A DNA stretch of 5,323 bases from Deltaproteobacteria bacterium (GCA_019310745.1 JAFDDS010000069.1:1-5323); one strand, 5' to 3'; positions 1-5,275 are shown, counted from the first letter of the stretch. Numbers and translations: made by a program. Notes: generated from the letters alone by a model not told the origin.

Positions 1-210
1 AATAATATAAATATCTCGCAATGAACGATACCTTGCCACAGCTCCATCCTGCACACACATTACCTCTTCCTCTTTTTATGTGAGTTCTTTTGGTGAAAGT
101 TACAACTGCCGTTAAACTCTAAAATCATTATGAGATGTTTGTAAATATAAATTGCGTGTGACACACTAGGTTTTTTTACAATCGTACACGAAATGCTCAA
201 CAAAATGAGC
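1..210. other. Non-coding region upstream of the galT promoter
   Basis: I see no convincing gene on either strand here. Two small symmetric elements stand out. GTGTG-A-CACAC at 156-166 is a pseudo-palindrome followed shortly by seven T at 171-177. GCTCA-N6-TGAGC at 195-210 is a short stem-loop followed by TTTTC, which could be a weak terminator for a transcript arriving from the left or part of the galT control region. Nothing else is supported. Confidence 0.5.
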
Positions 211-224
211 TTTTCAATTGAAAA
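211..224. promoter_or_regulatory. Perfect 14-bp palindrome overlapping the galT -35 box (candidate operator)
   Basis: TTTTCAATTGAAAA is a perfect dyad. Its right half contains the TTGAAA that I read as the -35 box at 218-223. A dimeric repressor bound here would block RNA polymerase. The symmetry and the overlap are visible in the sequence; the regulator is not encoded in the window and its identity is unknown. AT-rich palindromes of this size can also arise by chance, so this remains a candidate. Confidence 0.4.
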
Positions 225-246
225 ATGAACGGCAAATACATAGAAT
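218..246 (+). promoter_or_regulatory. Sigma-70-type promoter for galT
   Basis: The -35 box is TTGAAA (218-223, 5 of 6 to consensus) and the -10 box is TAGAAT (241-246, 5 of 6), separated by an optimal 17 bp. Transcription would start near 253. This leaves a leader of about 25 nt before the ATG at 279, enough for a ribosome site, but only about 14 nt before the ATG at 267. It is the best promoter match upstream of this gene. Confidence 0.6.
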
Positions 247-278
247 AACGCCGTACCTCACAAAAAATGGTGAATATC

Positions 279-1316
279 ATGCCCGAATTACGACAAAACC
301 CTATTACAAAAGACTGGGTAATAATAGCTCCGGAGCGACGCAAGCGGCCTGATCAATTTAGGCATCATACGGTCAAGGAAAAAATACCTAAACCTGATAG
401 GGAAGAGAAAGATGAATGTCCATTTTGCCCTGGAAACGAAGAGATCTGTGGAAAAGCTGTTCTGGCATATTATGAAGAGCCTTGTGAGGATGCGAAATCT
501 AAATGGACTTTGAGGGTAGTGCAAAATAAGTTTCCTGCGTTAGTCGAAGGCAAGGAAACATCTCGAATCACGGAAGAACCTGGAGATTTTTTTATAAAAA
601 TGAACGGAGTAGGCTATCATGAGATAGTAATTGAACACCCAGAACACTTTCAGACGATTGCTACAATGCCATGTGAATCTGTTGAACGTATACTCTCATC
701 ATATATTGAACGATACCGGGTACTCATACAGAAACCCAATGTAGAGTTACTAACTATATTTAGAAATAATGGTCCAGGAGCCGGCACATCATTACGGCAT
801 CCCCATTCCCAGATAATTGCCAGCCCAGTCATTCCAATTCATATCCGACACACAGTAGAGGAGGCGGTGAGATATTTCGATACCATGGGCAGGTGTATAT
901 ATTGCAATTTGATAGAGCAAGAGAAAATTTCAGGAAAAAGGCTCATATCAGAAACTGAACATTTTGTTGCGTTTGCTCCCTTTTTCTCACGAAGTCCTTT
1001 TGAAACGTGGATTCTTCCAAAAAAACACAGGGCGTCATTTGCAAAAATCTCTCCTAATGAAAAGAAAGATTTGGCCAGGATATTAATTGATATTTTACAA
1101 AGATTATATCACGGGCTTGATGATCCGGATTATAATTACATGATTCATTCGGCACCATATCAAGAAGATCCTGCAGACTATTATCATTGGTATCTCCAAA
1201 TACTTCCAAAACTCTATAAAGTGGCAGGATTTGAATTAGGCTCTGGTATATATTTAAACAGTGCGAGCCCTGAAGAAAATGCGAAATATTTAAGGGAAAT
1301 AAAGCCGGAAGCCTGA
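279..1316 (+). CDS. galT: GalT-family galactose-1-phosphate uridylyltransferase (HIT superfamily)
   Basis: GalT exchanges UMP between UDP-glucose and galactose-1-phosphate in the cytosolic Leloir pathway through a uridylylated histidine. Using 345-aa numbering from this start, the N-terminus MPELRQNPITKDWVIIAPER is typical of the family. CPFC gives zinc ligands C47 and C50, completed by H114 (GYHEI) and the first His of HPHSQ (H174). H176 is the expected nucleophile. A second CxxC (C206, C209) with H250 and H303 matches the second zinc site of the plant GalT-like ADP-glucose phosphorylase At5g18200. The C-terminus GFELGSGIYLN is also family-typical. Length is normal. I start at ATG 279 because GGTGA sits 5 nt upstream; the ATG at 267 adds MVNI but has no ribosome site. 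No other Leloir gene is in the window, so the true sugar substrate is open; an NDP-sugar phosphorylase is the main alternative. Confidence 0.88.
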   Translation: MPELRQNPITKDWVIIAPERRKRPDQFRHHTVKEKIPKPDREEKDECPFCPGNEEICGKAVLAYYEEPCEDAKSKWTLRVVQNKFPALVEGKETSRITEEPGDFFIKMNGVGYHEIVIEHPEHFQTIATMPCESVERILSSYIERYRVLIQKPNVELLTIFRNNGPGAGTSLRHPHSQIIASPVIPIHIRHTVEEAVRYFDTMGRCIYCNLIEQEKISGKRLISETEHFVAFAPFFSRSPFETWILPKKHRASFAKISPNEKKDLARILIDILQRLYHGLDDPDYNYMIHSAPYQEDPADYYHWYLQILPKLYKVAGFELGSGIYLNSASPEENAKYLREIKPEA

Positions 1317-1447
1317 ATCTACTGTGCAGGATAAATAACGGTAAATAAAGAATATAAGCCCGCATGCGAGTAGCACACGCAACCTTACCTAAGGGGAATA
1401 AAGGAGAATTTGTTAAATATGTACATCTTTTTCACATTATTTCTGAC

Positions 1448-1479
1448 TTGACACGCACGAAAAATTAAGGCAGTATAAT
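1448..1479 (+). promoter_or_regulatory. Candidate distal promoter for the zincin gene
   Basis: A consensus TTGACA (1448-1453) and a consensus TATAAT (1474-1479) are present, but the spacer is 20 bp. That is longer than the usual 16-18 bp and would need an activator or give weak activity. If used, it would give a leader of about 160 nt. Confidence 0.35.
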
Positions 1480-1549
1480 AAGATATAACATATTGATATT
1501 AATAGATTAACCAGTATATAGTACCTACAGCACGACACAATCAGCAGAA

Positions 1550-1577
1550 TTGTAGGAGAGCAGCGTCAGAGTATAAT
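1550..1577 (+). promoter_or_regulatory. Candidate proximal promoter for the zincin gene
   Basis: A perfect TATAAT (1572-1577) is preceded at 16 bp by TTGTAG (1550-1555, only TTG matching the -35 consensus). The -35 box falls in the right arm of the CCTACA/TGTAGG inverted repeat, a plausible regulator site. Transcription would start near 1584, about 60 nt before the start codon. Confidence 0.35.
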
Positions 1578-1632
1578 AAAATATCTATCAGCCTCACCTT
1601 TCCCGTGGAGCAACAGAGGGAGAAAATACGAG

Positions 1633-1640
1633 AGGAGGTG
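1633..1640 (+). promoter_or_regulatory. Ribosome binding site that fixes a GTG start
   Basis: AGGAGGTG is a near-complete Shine-Dalgarno sequence. Its AGGAGG core ends 6 nt before GTG 1645. The nearby ATG at 1649 is in another frame, so this site supports the GTG start of the downstream gene. Confidence 0.75.
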
Positions 1641-1644
1641 CGTA

Positions 1645-2274
1645 GTGGATGAAAAAGTGCAGAAAAAATATCCGGATCTCACGGCAGAGCTTATTGACTT
1701 CGATTTTGGCCCCAATAAAATCCAAATACAAGCAACGATTTTCAAAGGACTCCTTGAGATAGATGAAGAAAAGGCGATAAAAGCGTTTGAGGAGTTATGC
1801 AGAGCTTTCAGTGAAGTTTGTTATGAGTATCATATCAAATTTGATCCTATTGATCTTTTCATACTCGTGGATGAGGAATTACAAAGAGGGACAAGCACTA
1901 AATTTCGAGATGCATATGATGAAAGTCTTTTTGCCGAAGTCCTCATTCCTGCTAAAGATTTTAAAATGCATGAGTATTGGAAGTATAGCTTTTTGCACGA
2001 ATTAGGTCATTCATGGTTTTCTATTAAGTTCTCTCCCGAGGACATGGAATGTGGTCATGAAGATCTCTTTATAGATTTAGTGATCATCTGTACTTTTAGA
2101 AAAATCCTCCCCCCACATAAACGAGTGTACCGGGAAGTAAGAAAACATAGACCATATTTTTTAACCCAACAAAGCAAAAGATTTATAGGAAAAGAGCTAT
2201 ATAAGCAGATATTACGTGACCCAGAAGGATACTTAAGGGATTTGCAGCAAAAAATATACTCAGCACACTCGTAA
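1645..2274 (+). CDS. Uncharacterised cytosolic HExxH (zincin-like) protein
   Basis: I do not recognise a named family. The 209-aa product has no signal peptide or membrane segment. Its central motif HELGHSWFS (H118, E119, H122) is the classic zinc-metallopeptidase HExxH signature, with the two His as metal ligands and the Glu as general base. About 17 residues later comes GHEDLFIDL (E139, D140, D144), whose acidic residues could supply the third ligand as in gluzincins; which one is inference. The N-terminal half is acidic and probably helical, with an EEKAIKAFEELCRAF stretch. The C-terminal part is basic and rich in aromatics (HKRVYREVRKHRPYF). The start is GTG, set by a strong ribosome site. 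The gene stands alone, with intergenic DNA on both sides and candidate promoters of its own. Peptidase activity is suggested by the motif only. Confidence 0.78.
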   Translation: MDEKVQKKYPDLTAELIDFDFGPNKIQIQATIFKGLLEIDEEKAIKAFEELCRAFSEVCYEYHIKFDPIDLFILVDEELQRGTSTKFRDAYDESLFAEVLIPAKDFKMHEYWKYSFLHELGHSWFSIKFSPEDMECGHEDLFIDLVIICTFRKILPPHKRVYREVRKHRPYFLTQQSKRFIGKELYKQILRDPEGYLRDLQQKIYSAHS

Positions 2275-2406
2275 GCACTACTTCTTTAGCTGGAATTGTG
2301 TGGCTGAAGCCTCCGTTGTGATGCGATAAAACGGGTTGAACATAATTGTATGCTATTGTAACAAATGACCCAGACGCTTAGTCAGGGTTATACATGAAAG
2401 AAACAA
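2275..2406. other. Intergenic spacer after the zincin gene
   Basis: The spacer contains an imperfect stem-loop near 2282-2308, CTTTAGC pairing with GCTGAAG (one G-U pair), which may form in the 3' end of the zincin mRNA. It lacks a T tract, so it is not a convincing intrinsic terminator. No gene is seen. Confidence 0.3.
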
Positions 2407-2464
2407 TATGTTGATGTCTTTTTTTACCCGTCATAATGCCGGCGGGTTTGCTCCTGCAAGTCAA

Positions 2465-2498
2465 GGAGTACGGGTATGTCTTTTTTTATCTATGCCCT
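2465..2498 (+). repeat. Inner terminal inverted repeat, copy 1, left arm
   Basis: The arm begins GGAGTACGGGTATGTC, continues through T7 (2481-2487) and ends in ATGCCCT. It pairs with 2624-2657 at 31 of 34 positions, the first 24 being perfect. Confidence 0.8.
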
Positions 2499-2518
2499 AA
2501 AACACGGGGCCTCACAGG

Positions 2519-2535
2519 ATCCCGATAATCGGGAT
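2519..2535. repeat. Intact ATCCCGAT-A-ATCGGGAT palindrome in copy 1 core
   Basis: This dyad has two perfect 8-bp arms around a single base. The same motif occurs as a degraded version at 2587-2603 in this copy, and as one intact (5135-5151) and one degraded (5203-5219) version in the other copy. It may be a protein binding site or a cruciform-forming element. Confidence 0.75.
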
Positions 2536-2586
2536 GTAGAGCAACTCGGCCTTATCCGCTTATGCGTAATGTGCTCAGCCTGGCAC

Positions 2587-2603
2587 ATCCCGATTATTGG
2601 GAT
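2587..2603. repeat. Degenerate palindrome in copy 1 core
   Basis: The sequence is ATCCCGAT-T-ATTGGGAT. It is the mirror partner of 2519-2535 with one arm base changed (C to T). The corresponding position in copy 2 is intact, so the change arose in this copy. Confidence 0.7.
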
Positions 2604-2623
2604 CACACCGATGCATTTATTAT

Positions 2624-2657
2624 AGGGCATGAGTAAAAAAAGACATACCCGTACTCC
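2624..2657 (-). repeat. Inner terminal inverted repeat, copy 1, right arm
   Basis: This is the reverse complement of 2465-2498 with three mismatches, all just inside the A7 tract (2635-2641). It lies about 110 bp past the lemA stop codon, so read-through from the minus-strand operon would transcribe it as a U7-containing arm. Confidence 0.8.
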
Positions 2658-2763
2658 CTATGAAATCCATAGTCTTGAGGACATTATAAAAAAGACATTC
2701 CCATGCTCATTCCAACAATCAGCTTTTCAGGAGCCCTTCCCTATGTTTTTGATGCTCACTCAA

Positions 2764-3342
2764 TTATTCAAATTTAACCTTGGGCGTGACCTTTGCTTCT
2801 GCGGGAACTTCAAAGAAGGTGGCCTTGCTAAACCCATACATCCCAGCGAGAATATTTGCTGGAAAGCTTCTTATTTTCACATTGTAGGCCTTTACTGACT
2901 CATTATAGCGTCTTCTTTCAACAGATATCCTGTTCTCTGTGCCTGCCAGTTCATCCTGAAGTCTCATAAAATTTTGATTTGATTTGAGATCGGGATATCT
3001 TTCCACTACAACAAGTAATCTGCTCAAGGCCCCTGAGAGCCCATTGTTTGCCTTGATCTTATCCGGTATATTCCCTGCGCTCCCAACCTGGGACCTCGCC
3101 TTGGTTACATCAATAAAAACATCTCTTTCCTGCTTGGCATACCCTTTTACCGTTTCCACAAGGTTTGGGATGAGATCATATCGCCTCTGTAGTTGATTTT
3201 CTACCTGTGCCCATGATGCCTTGACCGTCTCATCAAGCGTCACAAAGGTGTTGTACGTGCCCTTAAAAAAAGAATATAGAGAAAAAAGAATAATAACAAT
3301 TATCGCACAAGCGATAATAATATTTCTTGTTGTTTTGGTCAT
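2764..3342 (-). CDS. lemA: LemA family membrane protein
   Basis: LemA proteins are small, N-terminally anchored, mostly helical envelope proteins of unsettled biochemical role. This 192-aa product has one N-terminal hydrophobic segment (about residues 8-26) followed by the family's hallmark blocks: WAQVENQLQRRYDLIPNLV (44-62), YPDLKSNQNFMRLQDELAGT (116-135), then ENRISVERRRYNESVKAYN (136-154), FPANILAGMYGF (160-171) and FFEV near the end. Length is typical and nothing is truncated. The start has a strong AAGGAGG site 6 nt upstream. It is the last gene of the three-gene minus-strand operon, 15 bp after the nucleotidyltransferase-fold gene. Co-occurrence with a TPM-domain protein is a known pairing and supports a shared envelope role. 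Confidence 0.93.
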   Translation of the reverse strand: MTKTTRNIIIACAIIVIILFSLYSFFKGTYNTFVTLDETVKASWAQVENQLQRRYDLIPNLVETVKGYAKQERDVFIDVTKARSQVGSAGNIPDKIKANNGLSGALSRLLVVVERYPDLKSNQNFMRLQDELAGTENRISVERRRYNESVKAYNVKIRSFPANILAGMYGFSKATFFEVPAEAKVTPKVKFE

Positions 3343-3348
3343 TAGTGC

Positions 3349-3355
3349 CCTCCTT
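3349..3355 (-). promoter_or_regulatory. Strong ribosome binding site of lemA
   Basis: AAGGAGG on the minus strand lies 6 nt before the lemA ATG, in the 15-bp gap after the preceding stop codon. It suggests lemA is translated efficiently and independently within the operon mRNA. Confidence 0.7.
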
Positions 3356-3357
3356 GC

Positions 3358-4086
3358 TTATGTTTCCATTGTATCAACAACTTCCCATAATTTTCTCACC
3401 TCTACCATATAGGCTGTAAAGAGGTCCCTTGTTTCAGATGAGGAAAACTCCGCCTTGCCTTGCTTTATATCCAGGCATTTCATAAAAATCTCCTGGTTGA
3501 TAGGTATTTCTTTTGTAACAGCCTGTATAATCTCCCTCCTGGTTGGGGGTATCTCAATACCTTTAATGTGTAAAAGTCCATTAAAGATAGATATAAAGGC
3601 GGTGATTGATGCCTTGATTAACTCTGCTATCCTCTTTTGTTTTCCCCCTGTCTCCAGAAAGCCTTCCCTCAAAAGCAGGAGTTTACCCTTGATTTCCCGT
3701 TCACACTGAAGCCTGAGGTGATGAGGTTGCAGGGATATATCTTTGAGTACATCTTTGCCATACACAAGGATATAGTTTTTCTTTATGTTGAGGAATTCGA
3801 GGGGATATGAATCCAGGGAAGACTGGATATACGATTGTGTCATGAACAAGGGTGTGGCCACATTCCTTTTCCTCCATCGGGATACTGTTTCAAGAGCCCA
3901 ATCCAGGTGATCTATGGCTTCTTCCGAAAGGATTATAAGAAAATTCAAATCCGAGGTGTGAGGATTGAAGTCACTTCCTGTACCACTCCCATAAAGAATG
4001 ACGGAAATGAGGGTATCGTTAAAGATTTTCCTAAAATCCTCTTCTATTTCAGGAAATATCTCTTCTGGCTTTTTTATCTTGGTCAT
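3358..4086 (-). CDS. Nucleotidyltransferase-fold protein with altered catalytic motif
   Basis: This 242-aa soluble protein has the signature of the MNT/aminoglycoside-nucleotidyltransferase superfamily. ILYGSGTGSDF (residues 30-40) carries the GS motif. HTSDLNFLI (43-51) is the following strand, where the family normally has D-x-D; here it is D46-L-N48. A possible third carboxylate is E97 in YPLEFLNIKK, which precedes an ILVYGKDVL stretch typical of the family. The C-terminal half is helical (about residues 122-240). Canonical enzymes transfer a nucleotide monophosphate using two or three metal-binding carboxylates, so the Asn may reduce or abolish activity, or the protein may be a binding or regulatory variant. 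An AGAGAGGT ribosome site precedes the ATG. It lies 14 bp after the TPM gene and 15 bp before lemA. The target is unknown. Confidence 0.8.
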   Translation of the reverse strand: MTKIKKPEEIFPEIEEDFRKIFNDTLISVILYGSGTGSDFNPHTSDLNFLIILSEEAIDHLDWALETVSRWRKRNVATPLFMTQSYIQSSLDSYPLEFLNIKKNYILVYGKDVLKDISLQPHHLRLQCEREIKGKLLLLREGFLETGGKQKRIAELIKASITAFISIFNGLLHIKGIEIPPTRREIIQAVTKEIPINQEIFMKCLDIKQGKAEFSSSETRDLFTAYMVEVRKLWEVVDTMET

Positions 4087-4100
4087 CGTTGTACCTCTCT

Positions 4101-4901
4101 TTAAAATCCACGGCCTGCACCTCCCCCACCGCTCAAGCCACCGCCAAAACCTCCAAATCCACCGCCAAAACCTCCAAAGCTACCGCCACCGCCACCGCCT
4201 CTGCCTCCAACTAAAAGCATAAGCAGGATGAAGGGAAGGATTGCCCTTCCCCGCCTTGTACCAAGGAGCATTGTCAAAACGATGAAAAACAGGATGAGAG
4301 AAAATAGATTGATGCGTGGTCTTTTTTGTATCGTTTTCTTCGTTTGAGAGCGTGATGTGCTGCTTCCAGTAAGAGAAATCTCTGCATCTTTTGCGATCAC
4401 TGATGATACAGCTACGAGGGCGTTTGACAGGCCCTTGTCGTAGTTACCTTTTTTAAGATACGGTGCGACATACGTATCGAGTATCTCACCAACGAGTCCG
4501 TCAGGTAAGATTCCTTCAACACCATAGCCAGTTTCAATCCGTACCTTTCTTTCGGTAAGGGCAAGCAAAATAAGCACTCCCTTATCTTCCCCCTTTTTTC
4601 CAATACCCCAGGCCTCATACAGCCTGTTTGCATAATCGGCAGGGTCATTGCCTTCGATACTTTTCAGGGTGACAACAACAACGGCGGTCCCGGTCTTTTC
4701 TAATACTTCACTGGCAAGCAGGTTCATAGGACGTTCATATTGCGGTGTAATCACCTCGGCATAATCATTGATAGCCCCCTGCGGTTTAGGAAACTTCTGG
4801 GCCCCTGCTGAAGTGAGAAAAAAACAATGGAGCAATACTATAATAATGAAAAGTATAAGAGAGGCTTTTAATTTCACGTCATATTTTCTTTGTTGGATCA
4901 T
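4101..4901 (-). CDS. TPM-domain membrane protein (YgcG type) with glycine-rich tail
   Basis: The 266-aa product has a signal peptide or N-terminal anchor (hydrophobic about 12-31, plausible cleavage after AGA at 34). A TPM domain (also called TPM_phosphatase or Psb32-like) follows at about 39-170. Its landmarks are INDYAEVITP (44-53), TGTAVVVVTLKSIEG (70-84), GIGKKGEDKGVLILLAL (99-115) and TERKVRIETGYGVEGILPDG (116-135). Two hydrophobic stretches come next (about 197-213 and 220-232), then a Gly/Phe-rich tail (233-266) built from GGGFGGFGGG units. The TPM domain should face the periplasm. The protein is first in the operon with the nucleotidyltransferase-fold gene and lemA. Its ATG has no clear Shine-Dalgarno; a GTG at codon 9 is also in frame but is no better supported. 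The family's biochemical role is unsettled; a phosphatase activity is reported for plant relatives. Confidence 0.9.
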   Translation of the reverse strand: MIQQRKYDVKLKASLILFIIIVLLHCFFLTSAGAQKFPKPQGAINDYAEVITPQYERPMNLLASEVLEKTGTAVVVVTLKSIEGNDPADYANRLYEAWGIGKKGEDKGVLILLALTERKVRIETGYGVEGILPDGLVGEILDTYVAPYLKKGNYDKGLSNALVAVSSVIAKDAEISLTGSSTSRSQTKKTIQKRPRINLFSLILFFIVLTMLLGTRRGRAILPFILLMLLVGGRGGGGGGSFGGFGGGFGGFGGGLSGGGGAGRGF

Positions 4902-5044
4902 AGTGTATTTTTTTCATACCATATATCGTGAAAAAATGGCAAACTTTTATATGAAGCTCGGTGGTACTTCATGCTATTGATATACCAAAAAACAATTTAA
5001 AAAAGGTACCATTTTAGCTCTATGAAGATTACCTGGTGAATGAG
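4902..5044. other. Upstream region of the TPM-NTase-lemA operon
   Basis: This 143-bp region must hold the operon's promoter unless it lies in the adjoining repeat. I find no convincing -35/-10 pair on the minus strand. The best is TTGCCA with an 18-bp spacer to TATGAA, which would leave a leader of only about 5 nt. A perfect 6-bp inverted repeat ATGAAG-N10-CTTCAT lies at 4951-4972 and could be an operator or a leader hairpin. No gene is seen. Confidence 0.4.
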
Positions 5045-5078
5045 CATGGAGATGTCTTTTTTTTTACTCCTCTAAGTC

Positions 5079-5115
5079 AAGGAGCACGTGTATGTCTTTT
5101 TTTACTCATGCCCTT
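5079..5115 (+). repeat. Inner terminal inverted repeat, copy 2, left arm
   Basis: The arm runs from AAGGAGCACGTG through a T7 tract (5097-5103) to ATGCCCTT. It pairs with 5239-5275 with four mismatches. The sequence beside GGAG (CACGTG here, TACGGG in copy 1) differs between copies but is shared, or nearly so, by the two arms of each copy, suggesting within-copy homogenisation. Confidence 0.75.
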
Positions 5116-5134
5116 TAATAAATGCATCGTCGTG

Positions 5135-5151
5135 ATCCCGATAATCGGGAT
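5135..5151. repeat. Intact ATCCCGAT-A-ATCGGGAT palindrome in copy 2 core
   Basis: It is identical to the palindrome at 2519-2535. In core-aligned orientation it corresponds to the degenerate palindrome at 2587-2603 of copy 1, showing that the intact form is ancestral at that position. Confidence 0.75.
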
Positions 5152-5202
5152 GTGCCAGGCTGAGCACTATTCGCATAAGCGGATAAGGCCGAGTTGCTCT
5201 AC

Positions 5203-5219
5203 ATACCGATTATCGGGAT
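5203..5219. repeat. Degenerate palindrome in copy 2 core
   Basis: The sequence is ATACCGAT-T-ATCGGGAT, with one arm base changed (C to A). It corresponds in aligned orientation to the intact palindrome at 2519-2535 of copy 1. Confidence 0.7.
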
Positions 5220-5238
5220 CCTGTGAGGCCCCGTGTTT

Positions 5239-5275
5239 AAGGGCATAGATAAAAAAAGACATACACCTGCTCCTT
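5239..5275 (-). repeat. Inner terminal inverted repeat, copy 2, right arm
   Basis: This is the reverse complement of 5079-5115 with four mismatches. Three lie just inside the A7 tract (5251-5257) and one is in the GGAGCA-GTG segment. It borders the outer right flank containing AAATCCATA. Confidence 0.75.

Larger units (their letters stand above)
1317..1644. other. 328-bp AT-rich intergenic region
   Basis: No gene is supported here. After the galT stop there is a perfect CGCATGCG palindrome near 1363-1370 and a short CCTTA-CC-TAAGG dyad, but no clear intrinsic terminator with a T tract. The right half holds two candidate promoters, described separately, and an inverted repeat CCTACA (1524-1529) / TGTAGG (1551-1556) with a 21-nt loop. 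A 15-bp motif AGTATAATAARATAT occurs twice as a direct repeat, at 1472-1486 and 1570-1584, with one mismatch. Confidence 0.5.
2407..2705. repeat. MITE-like nested inverted repeat element, copy 1
   Basis: This is a non-coding element of about 299 bp. From outside in it has an outer arm (GATGTC plus T7 at 2413-2425, mirrored by A-run plus GACATTCCCATG ending at 2705), an inner arm (2465-2498, mirrored at 2624-2657) and a 147-bp core (2488-2634) that includes the inner ends of the arms. The inner arms are perfectly complementary over 24 bp (2465-2488 with 2634-2657) and continue to ATGCCCT/AGGGCAT with three mismatches. No transposase is encoded, which fits a miniature element mobilised in trans. 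A second copy lies at 5045-5323. The element sits between the 3' ends of two convergent genes, so its T7/A7 tracts and arms could also act in transcript termination on both strands. Confidence 0.8.

Noticed and set aside
267..278. Upstream ATG as the galT start
   Set aside because: It has no ribosome site. The GGTGA that serves ATG 279 overlaps this ATG, and family members normally begin near MPELR.
2451..2487. Intrinsic terminator CTCCT-N8-AGGAG followed by T7
   Set aside because: The stem is only 5 bp and the T tract begins about 12 nt after it, so it does not fit a canonical terminator, although read-through protection by the whole element remains possible.
2407..2705. CRISPR array
   Set aside because: The repeated units are inverted, unevenly spaced and AT-homopolymeric, with no regular direct repeats or unique spacers.
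2629..2898. 89-codon plus-strand open frame starting in the repeat
   Set aside because: It begins inside the repeat arm and runs antisense through lemA. It has no ribosome site and no recognisable protein features.
4412..4648. 78-codon minus-strand frame inside the TPM gene
   Set aside because: It is an alternative frame of a clearly coding region with family-level similarity in the main frame, and has no start signal of its own.
4902..4950. Minus-strand promoter TTGCCA-N18-TATGAA for the TPM operon
   Set aside because: The -10 box matches only 4 of 6 and the predicted start would leave a leader of about 5 nt. It is not strong enough to list as a promoter.
5036..5248. 70-codon plus-strand open frame across copy 2
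   Set aside because: It is made almost entirely of repeat arms and palindromes. Copy 1 contains no matching open frame, so it is not conserved as coding sequence.
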